Counted from the stretch's first letter, positions 1 to 8,128 are shown. The stretch is DNA of 23,708 bases from SVTX01 sp045632305 (GCA_045632305.1 JAZQWL010000009.1:1-23708); one strand, 5' to 3'. The notes: generated by a model from the letters alone, not told the origin. A program made the numbers and translations.

Positions 1-750
1 GTCGAGGTATCTCTCCTCGGGATTGGGCAATTCAAGGAGCGAGAGAAATTCCGCAAAGTAATACTCTACTCTTGCGATATTCATTTCATCAAGCACGGTT
101 ACGTACATATCTCGGCTGTAATTTGCCTCGTACATCTTCTGGAGAAGAAGAGTTTCATTGAATCTCTTCGTAAACTCGTTGTAGTAGCCGATAAGGTCGG
201 TTCGCTCCTTCCACATGGGCTGCACGGGAATTACCGTCGAGCTATTATCAATAAAGCTTCCGAACGCGTGCGCAAGAGATGTCTTACCCGTACCCGACAT
301 ACCCTGCAAAATAAGTATGTGCGATACGGACATGCCCGCTATAAATCGTCTTATATCGTCAATATCGTAATAGAGCTTGAGCTTGTTTGCCGCATAATTT
401 CTAAATTCGCTGCAAAGCTCCTCCAAAGTCTCAACCTTATCGTACGTCTTATGTCCGTACGTGTTTCTCTTTCTGTCGATCTCCGTGAGCATGCAGAATC
501 TGTCCTGCGGCTCTTCTTCGGTGTCTTCCTTATTTTCGCCGCCTTGAATGCTGCCGATGACAACGGTCTCGGTATCGTCCCTCGATTTATTCTTGTGTTC
601 AGAGACCACAACCGTCACCGCCAGAATTCCGATAAGGAGCAAAACGACGAAAATATATATCATTATTGCTATTTCCGAGGTCAGAAATCTTGTAAGGTCA
701 TTACCGTCAAAATCTATGATCCCCGCTCTTAAGAACGTGTTTCTCAACAT
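1..750 (-). CDS. Membrane-anchored McrB-type AAA+ ATPase (3' end beyond window)
   Basis: The frame is open from ATG at 750 to the window edge (250 codons seen), with a GAGGAG ribosome site just upstream. Residues 26-50 form one hydrophobic helix. An acidic linker follows (about 66-84), then an AAA+ domain. Walker A is GMSGTGKTS (150-158) and Walker B is VLDEMN (219-224), followed by ARVEYYFAEF, the pattern of McrB-family ATPases. The sensor and C-terminal parts lie outside the window. Family knowledge says McrB-like AAA+ proteins form NTP-driven rings. No mcrC or methylase is visible, so this is not called a restriction gene. It lies 11 bases downstream of the GH3/AAA-like fusion gene, whose C-terminal domain aligns with it, and is probably the catalytic partner of that protein. 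A cytoplasmic AAA domain is inferred from the basic residues after the helix. Confidence 0.85.
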   Translation of the reverse strand, partial: MLRNTFLRAGIIDFDGNDLTRFLTSEIAIMIYIFVVLLLIGILAVTVVVSEHKNKSRDDTETVVIGSIQGGENKEDTEEEPQDRFCMLTEIDRKRNTYGHKTYDKVETLEELCSEFRNYAANKLKLYYDIDDIRRFIAGMSVSHILILQGMSGTGKTSLAHAFGSFIDNSSTVIPVQPMWKERTDLIGYYNEFTKRFNETLLLQKMYEANYSRDMYVTVLDEMNIARVEYYFAEFLSLLELPNPEERYLD

Positions 751-761
751 TAGTTATCTCC

Positions 762-3700
762 TCAATTTGCTGAAAGTTTGGAATTTTCCTTGAGTGATCT
801 CTGACATCTCTGCGCATTGTCCTCTCCGAAAATGCTCTCGAGTGCCTCGGAGAACAAAGAGATACGGCCCGCCTCAAATCTTTCCGCCATGAAATACGGA
901 AGGATCTTTGCGTTCATGCCAAGATAAAGCGCATCGTCCTTATCACCGCCGCTGAGTGAATAAACGTTTACGTACTTTTCAAATCCAACGGTAATTTTAT
1001 TTGTCATCTTCGCTTCTCCGTCAGTATCAATCGCGCAAAGCTTGTCGATCTTCTTCCATGTATCTTCACTTACGAACGCGTTGTTCTTGGATTTATCGAC
1101 CATATAATCAAACTGATAGAACTTGAGCTTATTGAGATCGGGATTAACTTGCGCGGGAGCGCATCTTGTGTACGCGATCTTCTGAAGAGCGGAAACCTCG
1201 CCTATGTACGCGGGCATGCTGTAAGGCACGGCGTTGTCCGCAAGATTTATCATAAACCAAACGTTCTTTGTAACTGTAATTCTCTTGGCTGCTCCGAACT
1301 CGTCCTCGTAATTTACGGAGATATTGCTAAGCGGATTTCTTACGTATTTTGCAAAAGGTACAAAATAGTTGGAAACGGTCTCGGGAGAGACGTCCATCAG
1401 AGCAACAAGCGTCATATTCTGAAGCGACTTCTGAGCAAATTCCAAGCCCTTCATAACGTTTGTCTTTGCCTTTACACCCTCCTCGTTCTCTCTGTAAAGA
1501 ACACTGTTCTCAGTCTCATATTCCGCATCAACGGAGTCAATGCAAACGGGACATTCAAAATATTCGGAAAGAAGGGATACGAATGCGGAATAGCTTTCGT
1601 TTGCCATCTTTGTTACAACAAGACGGGATGATGCAATGGCTGAGAATATCTGAGATATTGTCTCAGAATCGAACTTAAATCCCTTTTCCTTAGCAAAAAG
1701 ATCGAAATCTGCAACGAGATTTTCAAACTTGAATTCCTTATTTACGTACTTGAAATACTCGTCTTCCATATATTTTACGGAGGTATCCTCTTCGGCTACT
1801 TCGAGATCCAATCTGTCAAATTCATTTATGAACATCTTGTCCGCAGACGCAACGGAGATCTTCTCCGCATCCTCGAAATGCTTCTTGTTTTCCGCGTCGA
1901 TTTTAGCACGCTCGATCTTCTCAAGCTTCGCCGCATCGGTTGCCTGCAAAACGAAGAACGCGATGGACGCTCCGAGCAGAATCACGGAGATAATGTAAAT
2001 GAACGCCGAATTTATGCCCGCGCCCATTGAGAAAAGCGCGAGAAGGATCGCAAGTGCCATTGCGCCTACACCGAAAACAATATTTCTCTTACTCTTTTTC
2101 ATAAGCTTATAATCCGCCTCCAAAGTATATTTGTCCGTCACAATATTTGATTCGGACTGCAAATAATCGGATAATTTATCTTTTGTTTCAATTGAAAATT
2201 CATCTGTTCCCGCAGATATCCGTACATTTTCAATGATCTTGTCGAGTGAGAAGCCAACCCAAATGCGATAGCTTCCGCGCGGGAATATATATCTTCCTGC
2301 AGATTTATCAAATACGGAATACTCAAGGGGAACGGTAACGGTACGCGACTCCCCTGCTCCGAGAGTTACCCTCGTAAAGCCCACAAGCTCTCGCTTAGGG
2401 ATCGCGAGATCCGAAATCTCAAGTCCCGCAAAAACCTGCACCACATCACTCTGCTCATGCTTTGTCGGGTTTTTCACGGTAAAGGTTATTTCCTTCTCCC
2501 CCGCCTTGACGCCCGAAATCTTAAGCTTTGCGCCCGTAATTCCGTGTCCTAACGAAAACACCGTGTCGAGATTGGCAGAATCAATATATCTGTATCCCAT
2601 AAAAGGCCCTGCAAGCTCTCCGTGGTATCTTCTGTACAGCTTACCCTTTTCAAAATCGCAGGTGTCAAAATACATCGGATTTGAAAGTCTGCCGCTCGCC
2701 TTTTCTGCTCCGAGCGCCACAGTTAACGCCTGCAGAACACTTCCTTGTGAAGGATCGGGAGAGATGATAACCGCGCTTCCGAAATGCGTAAAGCCCGCGT
2801 CAAACGCATAGGTGCCGCAGAGGACGAGAATCATCTTATGTCTGTACTGCGCAAGGTTTTCAAGAAGATACGCCTGATTTGCGTCGAGCTGAAGATTTTC
2901 GGTTTCGGTTATATACTTTTCCCCGTTGTGAGTTTTGCCGAGGAAAACTATGATCTTACCCGAGCGCTTTGCAAGCTCACACGCGTGGGGGGCGTCGAGC
3001 TTCGAATGAGGATTTCCGATCTCATAACCGCGAGCGTAGCCCGACACCTCAATTCCCTGCGATTCAAGGATAGACGTATACTTTGCGGATTCGTCGGAAA
3101 AGCTCCTTCTGTCAGGATAATTTATAATATCACCGATGATGGCAACGCTCTCGCCCTTAAGCACGGGGATCGCTTTTTTGATATTTTTAAGTAAAACCGT
3201 CGACTCTCGCAAAACTCTTCCGTAAAGAGTGGGCGCATCCTCATCCGTGTTAAGGAGGGATACGTTTGTCTTATTACATTCAAGCGCAAAGTCAATTACA
3301 CGAGATACGGCAAAATCAATATTTTCAGGAGAGATCGCGTTACCCGCCTCCTCCTCGGCAATAAGCTCGCCCACAGTAACCTTACCGCGGCTTATACCGT
3401 CCTTCATTACGAGATATTTATCGTATGCCGCCTTTAAAATATTAGCGGAGGCATCAAGGCAGATCTCACCGCGACCGATCGCTCCGACAGTGTCCTCCGC
3501 AGAAGTATGACGCGAGAACAAAAATCCGTCAAAGCCGGGCAATTTGCCGCTCAGAGCGTATGCCTTCAACTCCTCGTTAACCTTGAAATAAGGCGACGAA
3601 GAATTTACATTATCTACGAAAATGCCCTTGCATTTACCCGTCTTGAGCACCTCGGCGTAGGGCTTGACCAAATAATCGCGAATAATTCTTATATCGGGAG

Positions 3701-4133
3701 AGAGGTCGAGCCACTGCGCGTCAAATCGCGAAACGTTGAAATCGGTAAGGCAGACAGCCATAGAAAGATCGTTTGCCGCGCGTACCGTTTCACTGACAAA
3801 AGCAACAGAAAGACACACGTCCTCCGAATAAGAATTGTCGTAAGGATTGATCTTTATCTTCGGCCCTTTTACAAGAGCGCAATTGACTCCGTCTCGGCTC
3901 ATTTCGATGAATACCGATTTAGCTACCTTGTAGAAAAGCTCCCTGTCATAAGAATTTGCGATTGCATAGGGGGATACAAACAGCTTTTTACAATATTTAT
4001 CGAAATCCCCGAATTTGACCGAGGGGATTCCAAGCGCCTTGAATTCAATATCCTCAAGCGCGCTCGCATCAGAGAGAAGCCGTACCTTCTGACCGATGCT
4101 TAAATTGTCCAAAATGTTTTTATGTTTAATCAT
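762..4133 (-). CDS. Fusion of degenerate GH3 fold, two membrane helices and Walker-less AAA-like domain
   Basis: 1123 residues, ATG start with a weak GGTGG site. Residues 1-290 follow the GH3 beta-glucosidase N domain (LSIGQKVRLLS, LGIPSVKFGD, KGPKIKINPYDNSYSED). Residues 300-490 are the GH3 C domain (RESTVLLKN, VAIIGDI, IIVFLG). Residues 500-640 are the FnIII-like domain (FSLGHGITGAKL). The usual KHF motif reads TDF (130-132), and the nucleophile motif GFxxSDW reads GFLFSRH (203-209), so the catalytic Asp is Arg. Helices lie at about 684-702 and 707-730. Residues 800-1120 align with the downstream AAA+ ATPase, but the P-loop reads KMANESYSA (842-850) and the Walker B region reads LVALMDV (909-915). 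There is no signal peptide, so with a two-helix hairpin both ends are probably cytoplasmic. It is likely a scaffold or sensor rather than an enzyme; ligand and role are unknown. Confidence 0.85.
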   Translation of the reverse strand: MIKHKNILDNLSIGQKVRLLSDASALEDIEFKALGIPSVKFGDFDKYCKKLFVSPYAIANSYDRELFYKVAKSVFIEMSRDGVNCALVKGPKIKINPYDNSYSEDVCLSVAFVSETVRAANDLSMAVCLTDFNVSRFDAQWLDLSPDIRIIRDYLVKPYAEVLKTGKCKGIFVDNVNSSSPYFKVNEELKAYALSGKLPGFDGFLFSRHTSAEDTVGAIGRGEICLDASANILKAAYDKYLVMKDGISRGKVTVGELIAEEEAGNAISPENIDFAVSRVIDFALECNKTNVSLLNTDEDAPTLYGRVLRESTVLLKNIKKAIPVLKGESVAIIGDIINYPDRRSFSDESAKYTSILESQGIEVSGYARGYEIGNPHSKLDAPHACELAKRSGKIIVFLGKTHNGEKYITETENLQLDANQAYLLENLAQYRHKMILVLCGTYAFDAGFTHFGSAVIISPDPSQGSVLQALTVALGAEKASGRLSNPMYFDTCDFEKGKLYRRYHGELAGPFMGYRYIDSANLDTVFSLGHGITGAKLKISGVKAGEKEITFTVKNPTKHEQSDVVQVFAGLEISDLAIPKRELVGFTRVTLGAGESRTVTVPLEYSVFDKSAGRYIFPRGSYRIWVGFSLDKIIENVRISAGTDEFSIETKDKLSDYLQSESNIVTDKYTLEADYKLMKKSKRNIVFGVGAMALAILLALFSMGAGINSAFIYIISVILLGASIAFFVLQATDAAKLEKIERAKIDAENKKHFEDAEKISVASADKMFINEFDRLDLEVAEEDTSVKYMEDEYFKYVNKEFKFENLVADFDLFAKEKGFKFDSETISQIFSAIASSRLVVTKMANESYSAFVSLLSEYFECPVCIDSVDAEYETENSVLYRENEEGVKAKTNVMKGLEFAQKSLQNMTLVALMDVSPETVSNYFVPFAKYVRNPLSNISVNYEDEFGAAKRITVTKNVWFMINLADNAVPYSMPAYIGEVSALQKIAYTRCAPAQVNPDLNKLKFYQFDYMVDKSKNNAFVSEDTWKKIDKLCAIDTDGEAKMTNKITVGFEKYVNVYSLSGGDKDDALYLGMNAKILPYFMAERFEAGRISLFSEALESIFGEDNAQRCQRSLKENSKLSAN

Positions 4134-4152
4134 TTAAAACCACCAAGTCTTA

Positions 4153-4716
4153 TTATCTTAAAGCCCGAGAAATGTATTTGATAATCGGGGAAAAACACAT
4201 TGCGATCACGACAAGAACAAGAACTGCCGCCAAAAGCTTTACAAGTTTAAAATCGCCCTGCATCGCACTTTTCACGCTCTGCTGAGAAACGAAGCCCTGC
4301 TTGTCAACGTTGTATTTCCACTTGTTTTCAATCAAATACACGGCAGACGCATTATTGCTCTTCAAGGAATACGAGTATCTTCCGCAACGCGCTTCTACCA
4401 TAACGATCTTGAAATCCGCGCATTTTTCACAAAGGCGGATGCCACAAGGCAATGCAAATGTCTTATCTGGGATGCCTCGCGTGATGTTTTCACGAATGCG
4501 GGATCTCTTCAATACGTTTCCCGCAGAATCAAGCTGAAACAAAATAAATTCCACGTGCGTGAGGGATACCTCAATACCGTTATAGAACCGAAGCGAGAGG
4601 AACTTATTCTTCTTTCCGTCCCTTAAGATCACGTACTGCTTGGGATAAACGCGAGGGAGAACGGTACCGTTATCGTACTCGCCCTTTGATACTACACTGA
4701 GATTTATTGGTGCCAT
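4153..4716 (-). CDS. Tail-anchored membrane protein with beta-rich domain (paralogous to neighbour)
   Basis: 187 residues. Not assigned to a named family. Residues 20-115 are predicted beta-rich and resemble residues 65-160 of the upstream neighbour: PKQYVILRDGKK here against IKQYLLFTKDGSK there, each followed by a strand-rich stretch and a similar ITRGIPDKTF / VTRAIPLDRD segment. Cys91, Cys96 and Cys99 form a small cluster. A single hydrophobic helix at about 158-178 ends the protein, so the domain probably sits in the cytoplasm and is tail-anchored (inference). The ATG lies two bases after the upstream TGA stop, so translation is probably coupled; an AAAGGGG sits about 11 bases upstream. 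The gene is the third of the five-gene operon, just before the GH3/AAA-like fusion. Confidence 0.8.
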   Translation of the reverse strand: MAPINLSVVSKGEYDNGTVLPRVYPKQYVILRDGKKNKFLSLRFYNGIEVSLTHVEFILFQLDSAGNVLKRSRIRENITRGIPDKTFALPCGIRLCEKCADFKIVMVEARCGRYSYSLKSNNASAVYLIENKWKYNVDKQGFVSQQSVKSAMQGDFKLVKLLAAVLVLVVIAMCFSPIIKYISRALR

Positions 4717-4718
4717 GA

Positions 4719-5417
4719 TCAGTTTATCCCCTTTCTGTATTTAAGCTTATACAACAATGCGACAACTCCGCCAAATACCAATCCAACAAGAAGGAACTGC
4801 CAGAACGCTTCGGAATTTGGAGGAAATTTTACCTTTGAAGCCGAGAAAAGCTTCCGCACGAAGGAATTTATAAGCATGCCGCTAATTGCGGTCACGAGCG
4901 CGGAAAGCACGCCGTAGATCGCGCAGGAGACGTAGGAATAATCAAGGCGCATCCTTTCCCTTACGTACATATTGTCTGCTTTCTTCAAAACCAAGCTTAC
5001 GTAGGACGTATCACGGTCAAGCGGAATAGCACGCGTCACGGTCTCGCCCTTGAGCTGCTCCTCCACGCTTATGACGTCAATGAGCTTGTTTTTGTTGTTG
5101 AATACAAGAACGCTGTAGCTTACGTAGCGCACCTGAGGATTTACCATGCACTTTACGTACTTTGATCCGTCTTTTGTGAAAAGAAGGTACTGCTTAATAT
5201 ACTTTCTCGCAGGGATCTCGGGCTCGTAAACCACTCCTCTGCCGTCCTCGTAAACATATTTCTTAAGTCCGCGGTCGCGTATGGGCTCGCCCGAGAGCTT
5301 CGGTCTCATAATGCTTCGCGGAAAATAAAACGCTATTAAAATATACGCTATAAAAATTCCCGACAAGGCAATCATGCCCGACAGAAGAATTTCTATTACC
5401 GTCACAAAATCATTCAT
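4719..5417 (-). CDS. Three-helix membrane protein with the same beta-rich domain
   Basis: 232 residues, ATG with GGAG eight bases upstream. Hydrophobic helices lie at about 10-32, 163-187 and 206-224. Between the first and second is a soluble domain (65-160), paralogous by eye to residues 20-115 of the next gene (IKQYLLFTKDG, RYVSYSVLVFN, VTRAIPLDRD). No catalytic motif is visible and I do not recognise the family. It follows the CvpA-like gene by 13 bases and precedes its smaller paralogue by two. The pair may form a heteromeric membrane subcomplex within the operon-encoded assembly (inference). Confidence 0.8.
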   Translation of the reverse strand: MNDFVTVIEILLSGMIALSGIFIAYILIAFYFPRSIMRPKLSGEPIRDRGLKKYVYEDGRGVVYEPEIPARKYIKQYLLFTKDGSKYVKCMVNPQVRYVSYSVLVFNNKNKLIDVISVEEQLKGETVTRAIPLDRDTSYVSLVLKKADNMYVRERMRLDYSYVSCAIYGVLSALVTAISGMLINSFVRKLFSASKVKFPPNSEAFWQFLLVGLVFGGVVALLYKLKYRKGIN

Positions 5418-5430
5418 ATTTTATCTCCAA

Positions 5431-6927
5431 TCAGTTGGCTTCAAAATCAGCTCTGTACTTTTCAAAGAAGTTCTCAACAGTCGTCGAGGTGATATCTCCG
5501 CTCGTCACCGCAATATCCTCGACAAGCTTTTTCGCAGTCGTTTCTATTACGCTGTACGGAACCTCAAGACCGCTCTCGTTAATGCTTCGGTAAGCATTGT
5601 CAGTAACGAAGGAGATCTGCTCCTCGGGCGAAAGATCCTTTACGTTATTTAACGTATCGGCAATATCGCTCGCTATCATCTTGAACTCGCGCTGGCTTAT
5701 AGCGTCGCTCAAAACAGCGGCGGAAACAATGCTGACAGTCATATTTTCAAAGTCAAGCGAGATATCCGCCATTCTGGGGTTGTCCTTAAGGATCTCCGAC
5801 ACCCTGTCAAGGAAATTCTTATCGTCGATCAGAGAAACCATCTCCGCATAATTTGCCTTGCCGATAATATCCGAATCGTAAAGAAGGACGAAAAGGTCGA
5901 TAAGAGTTCCCATATCCCTTGCGACGTATCTCGGCTTTGTCTGTGAGCAAACGTACAGAACCTTGTTAAGCACGGGATTTATAGCAGAGGTTATGTTCGG
6001 TCTTTGAAGCCCCATAAACGAGCCGCCATCCATCCACGCAGACGATACGCCCGATACAAAGTCGGATGCGATACACTTGAGCGTTTCGGATTTATTTATG
6101 TATTTTTCAATATTTTTAAGCTCGTAGACCTCCTTGGGTGTCGCCTGCTCGATCTTACCTATCAGCTTTGCGGAGGAAAGGATCTCGTTATAATATTTTG
6201 CGGTGTTCTTAAGCTCGCGGCCAAGAGTAAAATAATTGCCGTTAAGCTCACTTGATGCGTTGGCGTAATAAACGATATTTCCGCCGCAATAATAAATCAC
6301 ATTTGCTACGGGATCGTTTTTATATTCCGAAATACTGCGGTCAAGATTGCCAACGGTTGTCTCGATCTGGGAGTTACCGCTTCCAAGCTCTGCGCCAAAC
6401 TCAACCGCTCTTCCCGCCATCTTGAGCGAGCCCATTATAGGTGAAATGAAGATCGAAGAGATAAATATTCCGCAAACACCGCCGAGAACTATACTGAGCA
6501 GCTTCTGATGCTTATCTATCCAAGGCGCGTTCTCCTTATTCATTACCGCCTTTTCAAAATCAACGGTTTTCTTCTTGACGATATACATAACAAACTTTAC
6601 AAGAAGCATCATGAACGGATATATAATCACGAAAACGAAAGGAGTAATAACCGCGTCGCAATAAGCGAAAATAATGTCGCCCGCCGAAGGCAGATACTCA
6701 AGCGCCCTATCGAAAAGCCCCATGTTCATAACACTGTTGTAGAGCAACTTAACAATGGTATTCGACAACAGATTTGCCGCAATAACAGATAAAACTACCG
6801 AAAGCAGCACAAGAGATATACGTATGAGGGTTGCATAGAATCCCTTCTTTATTCCGCGTGCGATCTCAAACAGCACAAATGCTGCCGTCACAAATAAAAC
6901 AGCAATAGAAAACAAAGAAATTGACAT
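5431..6927 (-). CDS. CvpA-like multi-helix membrane protein, first gene of the GH3/AAA operon
   Basis: 498 residues from the ATG at 6927. A start four codons earlier (6939) is possible, but the GGAGG lies inside those codons at the right distance for 6927, so I chose the later one. Helices lie at about 4-23, 33-52, 92-116 and 141-166. The loop ARGIKKGF after helix 1, followed by a Leu/Val-rich second helix, is the CvpA/colicin V production hallmark. The basic loops after helices 1 and 3 suggest that both termini face outward. The roughly 330-residue C-terminal part is mostly polar and helical, far longer than in a usual CvpA protein (around 160-200 residues), and I recognise no domain in it. 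As first gene after the promoter it probably supplies the membrane base of the complex (inference). Confidence 0.78.
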   Translation of the reverse strand: MSISLFSIAVLFVTAAFVLFEIARGIKKGFYATLIRISLVLLSVVLSVIAANLLSNTIVKLLYNSVMNMGLFDRALEYLPSAGDIIFAYCDAVITPFVFVIIYPFMMLLVKFVMYIVKKKTVDFEKAVMNKENAPWIDKHQKLLSIVLGGVCGIFISSIFISPIMGSLKMAGRAVEFGAELGSGNSQIETTVGNLDRSISEYKNDPVANVIYYCGGNIVYYANASSELNGNYFTLGRELKNTAKYYNEILSSAKLIGKIEQATPKEVYELKNIEKYINKSETLKCIASDFVSGVSSAWMDGGSFMGLQRPNITSAINPVLNKVLYVCSQTKPRYVARDMGTLIDLFVLLYDSDIIGKANYAEMVSLIDDKNFLDRVSEILKDNPRMADISLDFENMTVSIVSAAVLSDAISQREFKMIASDIADTLNNVKDLSPEEQISFVTDNAYRSINESGLEVPYSVIETTAKKLVEDIAVTSGDITSTTVENFFEKYRADFEAN

Positions 6928-6999
6928 ACAAACCTCCATACGCCTTGGCGTTTCAGTAGTTTTTATCTTAAAATCATTATTTTATAATATATATTATTA

Positions 7000-7028
7000 A
7001 TAATATCACACACGCGCGTGTTTGTCAA
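7000..7028 (-). promoter_or_regulatory. Promoter of the GH3/AAA operon with palindrome in spacer
   Basis: On the minus strand TTGACA (7028-7023) and TATTAT (7005-7000) are separated by exactly 17 bases. The spacer contains the perfect 12-bp palindrome ACACGCGCGTGT (7010-7021), a natural place for a repressor or for a DNA-shape effect. It lies about 70 bases upstream of the CvpA-like start. Confidence 0.8.
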
Positions 7029-7077
7029 GGTTTTGGCAAATAATGTAGGCGGAAATTAACTTTTTAAAAGCAAAAAT

Positions 7078-7106
7078 GCACAGTCGCGAAGCATTCGCGA
7101 CTGTGC
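7078..7106 (-). terminator. Hairpin terminator upstream of the GH3/AAA operon
   Basis: A 13-bp perfect stem (GCACAGTCGCGAA with TTCGCGACTGTGC, three-base loop) has T-rich sequence after it on both strands. It probably ends transcripts coming from the lipoprotein region and isolates the operon promoter. Confidence 0.75.
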
Positions 7107-7121
7107 TTTATATTTTTAATT

Positions 7122-7259
7122 CTACATTACCTCCCCCGTACGGAATTCAAGCGTGCCGTTGAGGTACGCCTCCTCATCCTCGGGGACTAAAACGATAATT
7201 CTGTTTGGCAAAATGTAGCTGCCGTTCTCGGTGTGGGAGTAATCGGTATAAACCCATAT
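7122..7259 (-). pseudogene. Remnant 3' end of a protein-coding gene
   Basis: A 45-codon open stretch reads as convincing protein (IWVYTDYSHTENGSYILPNR, continuing to LEFRTGEVM) and ends at TAG 7124-7122. No start codon occurs: a TAA lies four codons upstream in frame. Base composition is more GC-balanced than the AT-rich sequence just upstream. It reads as the C-terminus of a gene whose 5' part was lost or replaced. An ATG with GGAG lies here in another frame but gives only a short non-protein-like peptide. The family is not recognised. Confidence 0.5.
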
Positions 7260-7282
7260 ATTACTCCTTTATCTTTGTTTAA

Positions 7283-7855
7283 TTATTTTTTGATATATCT
7301 TTTTATAAACTCATCCAGACTATAAAAATTATACTGTTTATCTACAATATAATATTCTCCTTGCCTTTTCTCGCAAGATACAGTTTCCCCATACTCAATA
7401 AACGGTTTATAACAAAACACAATGCTTTGCTTTGATGAATAGGCATAAAGAATAGTTCTATCAAAATATATGTTTTCACTGATATTATATCCATTCTCAA
7501 ATTGAGCGTCAAATATCTTAAAATACTCCACCTCAGGAACCGCCGAAGCATGAAGAGAAATATCCCTTACAAATACAGCTTTATTGATTTGAAACGCGGC
7601 AATGAATTTTTCGCCGTTATAAATCTCGACAATATCATTTGAATCTTCAAATTTTACCCATGTATATTTATCAACACAACAATTCAAATCCTCCGGATAT
7701 TCATGCGTTACATTATAATAGCAACACATATAATAATAATCGTCAGGATCAAACTCTATGTGTAACGGTTGCGCGCCGCGCTTAACTCTTTCATCAAATG
7801 GTGTTATTTCTCCGGGACAAATAGTATAATGCCTCTGCACCAAATACTCTGTCAA
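7283..7855 (-). CDS. Hypothetical protein; likely C-terminal part of the split lipoprotein
   Basis: 190 residues if started at the TTG at 7855. There is no ATG near the 5' end and no convincing ribosome site. The frame is the same as the lipoprotein ORF just upstream, from which it is separated only by TAG (7870-7868) and four codons. The simplest reading is one roughly 250-residue lipoprotein interrupted by a single amber codon. The product is Tyr/Phe-rich (DPDDYYYMCCYYN, YSLDEFIKRYIKK), looks globular and beta-rich, and matches no family I know. The DNA is visibly AT-richer than fakA or the GH3/AAA operon, suggesting recent acquisition. Confidence 0.55.
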   Translation of the reverse strand: MTEYLVQRHYTICPGEITPFDERVKRGAQPLHIEFDPDDYYYMCCYYNVTHEYPEDLNCCVDKYTWVKFEDSNDIVEIYNGEKFIAAFQINKAVFVRDISLHASAVPEVEYFKIFDAQFENGYNISENIYFDRTILYAYSSKQSIVFCYKPFIEYGETVSCEKRQGEYYIVDKQYNFYSLDEFIKRYIKK

Positions 7856-7867
7856 TACCGAAATAAG

Positions 7868-8041
7868 CTATTTTTCCTGCTCTTCATCAGAAAGCAACGG
7901 TAAAGTAATTTGTTCTTTTTGACCTGCAGCTTCGTTTGTTGTGATTTCTTCTTGCTTTGAATCATCTTCAAATTTCTCGCACGCAACAAAGCAAAGCGCA
8001 AGAGCAAAAATTAAAGTTAAAATTAAAATAAGCTTTTTCAT
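7868..8041 (-). CDS. Short lipoprotein (57 residues before an amber stop)
   Basis: ATG at 8041 with AAAGGA about ten bases upstream. A TTG seven codons earlier is possible but would spoil the signal peptide. MKKLILILTLIFALALCFVAC is a clear lipoprotein signal with Cys21 as the lipidated residue (position -3 is Phe, not the usual Leu). The rest is an acidic, Lys/Gln-rich linker with no fold, as expected for a tether in front of a globular domain. That domain is plausibly encoded by the next ORF, in the same frame after the TAG. The product is either a truncated lipoprotein or the N-terminus of a readthrough or pseudogenised longer one. Confidence 0.6.
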   Translation of the reverse strand: MKKLILILTLIFALALCFVACEKFEDDSKQEEITTNEAAGQKEQITLPLLSDEEQEK

Positions 8042-8079
8042 ATAAAAACCGTCCTTTCGCAAAAATTTAATTAAATACT

Positions 8080-8127
8080 AAAAAAGCGCACAAGTAGCAC
8101 TGCTATATAGCAGTCCGACTTGTACGC
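8080..8127 (-). terminator. Rho-independent terminator of the 30-codon unit
   Basis: On the minus strand a long interrupted hairpin (GCG, ACAAGT, then the perfect palindrome ACTGCTATATAGCAGT, ACTTGT, CGC) runs straight into six Ts. It starts two bases after the small ORF stop. Read-through would be needed for this promoter to feed the lipoprotein gene. Confidence 0.8.
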
Positions 8128-8128
8128 A

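Noticed and set aside
268..732. Plus-strand ORF opposite the AAA ATPase
   Set aside because: It is the mirror of the minus-strand coding frame, has no ribosome site and no protein-like pattern.
1..750. McrBC restriction system
   Set aside because: The ATPase is McrB-like, but there is no McrC nuclease, DNA-recognition domain or methylase in view, and the protein carries a membrane helix. Only the ATPase family name is kept.
762..2800. Active beta-glucosidase
   Set aside because: The nucleophile Asp and the KHF substrate-binding motif are replaced, so a hydrolase call would be misleading.
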